Below are positions 63,378 through 64,000 of a stretch of 64,000 nucleotides of DNA, in pieces. Position numbers and translations under genes: made by a program. The DNA is taken from NCBI RefSeq assembly GCF_001548675.1, contig NZ_CP010834.1, forward strand, positions 562,001 to 626,000, written 5' to 3'. Every line of letters starts with the position of its first letter. Position 1 is the first letter of the stretch. This DNA is from Methanobrevibacter sp. YE315. GTDB lineage: Archaea; Methanobacteriota; Methanobacteria; Methanobacteriales; Methanobacteriaceae. The notes beneath the pieces are model-generated. The model was not told the DNA's origin, did no database searches, and saw only the letters and a list, made by a program, of their open reading frames with translations.

Positions 63378-64000
63378 TCACTCTAAATAAGAATAGGCAT
63401 TCCATGAAACCGTGTAGTATTCGCATTTATCTTTTAGAGGAATCTTCAAATCGTTGATTAATTCCATCTCATTGTATGATGAATCTACATGATATCTTTC
63501 ATTGCTTATCTTTTCAATCGGAATGGCTCCAAAATCAACGTTGTCTGAGATATTTGCAATTTCTACAGTATAGTAGTCAGGTTCCGCTCCGGCCAAAGCA
63601 ATTGTGAACCTCAAAGCTATGATGAAAATGACTATGATGTAAGGAAGGAAGCGGTTAAATAAGTATCTGGTTTTACTTAAACCGATATTTCTGTATGTCG
63701 GCTGTATTGATTCGTTTTCCCTGAGTAATTCCTCATCGTTAAGTATGCTGCCTACAATGTAATTCAAGTAATATCCGTTTCTGTAGACTAGATATAATCC
63801 TAAAATCCCTACAAGTGCGGGTGTTCCCCACATTCCACCATCGATTGCTCCAATGATTAGGCAACTTGAAAAGAAAGCTATTAGGGATGTTGTAAACCAT
63901 GGGCGTTTTTGGCATGCTAAAACGAGTGTTGCAAATAGTATAGGTATTAACAAAATCACTAAAAAACCGGCACTTGGAACATATGAATATAGGCCGACGC
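63378..64000 (-). CDS. Membrane protein, 5' end beyond the window; family not recognised
   Basis: The reading frame stays open through the window edge (VGLYSYVPSAGFLVILLIPI upstream of the first GTG), so the N-terminus is missing. Four or five hydrophobic segments are followed by a soluble C-terminal tail (PDYYTVEIANISDNVDFGAI; KDKCEYYTVSWNAYSYLE) that may lie outside the cell. No family is recognised. Confidence 0.6.
   Translation of the reverse strand, partial: VGLYSYVPSAGFLVILLIPILFATLVLACQKRPWFTTSLIAFFSSCLIIGAIDGGMWGTPALVGILGLYLVYRNGYYLNYIVGSILNDEELLRENESIQPTYRNIGLSKTRYLFNRFLPYIIVIFIIALRFTIALAGAEPDYYTVEIANISDNVDFGAIPIEKISNERYHVDSSYNEMELINDLKIPLKDKCEYYTVSWNAYSYLE

Overview
The window is AT-rich archaeal DNA that looks like Methanobrevibacter (Methanobacteriales, a gut-type methanogen). 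Evidence: a complete A1Ao ATP synthase operon, an archaeal DnaG-type primase, TFB, Gar1, TiaS, a class III-signal pilin, DUF4013 membrane proteins, very large beta-helix adhesin-like proteins, and ribosome-binding sites of the GGTGAT/GGAGG type with TTTATATA promoter boxes. No rRNA, CRISPR array or replication origin is visible. One tRNA gene (Gln, UUG) is present.

Layout. 1-4.7 kb: the C-terminal end of an NRPS-type thioester reductase, overlapping a MATE exporter that carries a C-terminal RsbW-like ATPase domain, then a small membrane protein, an HSL-type esterase and an acyltransferase. 4.8-9.7 kb: membrane proteins (a BASS-type symporter, a channel-like protein, DUF4013, DUF308) and an ABC1/UbiB-type kinase. 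10-24.4 kb: the accessory region. It holds a broken adhesin 3' end, a second MATE, a 1129-residue beta-helix/Ig adhesin, a small secreted protein, a 1 kb gene-poor stretch with mobile-element debris, a 1276-residue adhesin, an intact tadC-like gene and a type IV pilin. Both Ig-type adhesin 3' ends (one broken, one intact) are followed by a decayed copy of tadC. 24.9-36.7 kb: a tandem TMEM175-like pair, a lactaldehyde dehydrogenase-like enzyme, a tRNA-binding protein, a PRC-barrel protein, the nadX-thg1-JAMM operon, serA, small conserved genes, an HTH regulator and tiaS.

36.9-42.9 kb: an unusual carboxylic-acid gene set (a two-gene DUF3100-type membrane protein, MmgE/PrpD, a U32-like TIM-barrel protein, a stand-alone class I fumarase alpha subunit, and a short citrate synthase/citryl-CoA lyase followed by a nitroreductase). 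This is my best candidate for an undescribed metabolic system. 44.2-53.3 kb: atpHIKECFABD plus a 49-residue membrane ORF. 53.3-60 kb: an ATP-grasp ligase, tRNA-Gln, a DUF1284 protein, bioY, dnaG, an RraA-like protein, gar1 and tfb. 60-64 kb: a GT2/GT-B fusion glycosyltransferase, a gene-poor stretch, an EamA exporter and a truncated membrane protein.

Two genes (the first DUF3100-type gene and tfb) have coding sequence that extends upstream of every ATG/GTG/TTG, with a good Shine-Dalgarno before it; AUU and ACG are the best-placed start codons. All functions come from reading the sequence and remembered family motifs; no database search was run.
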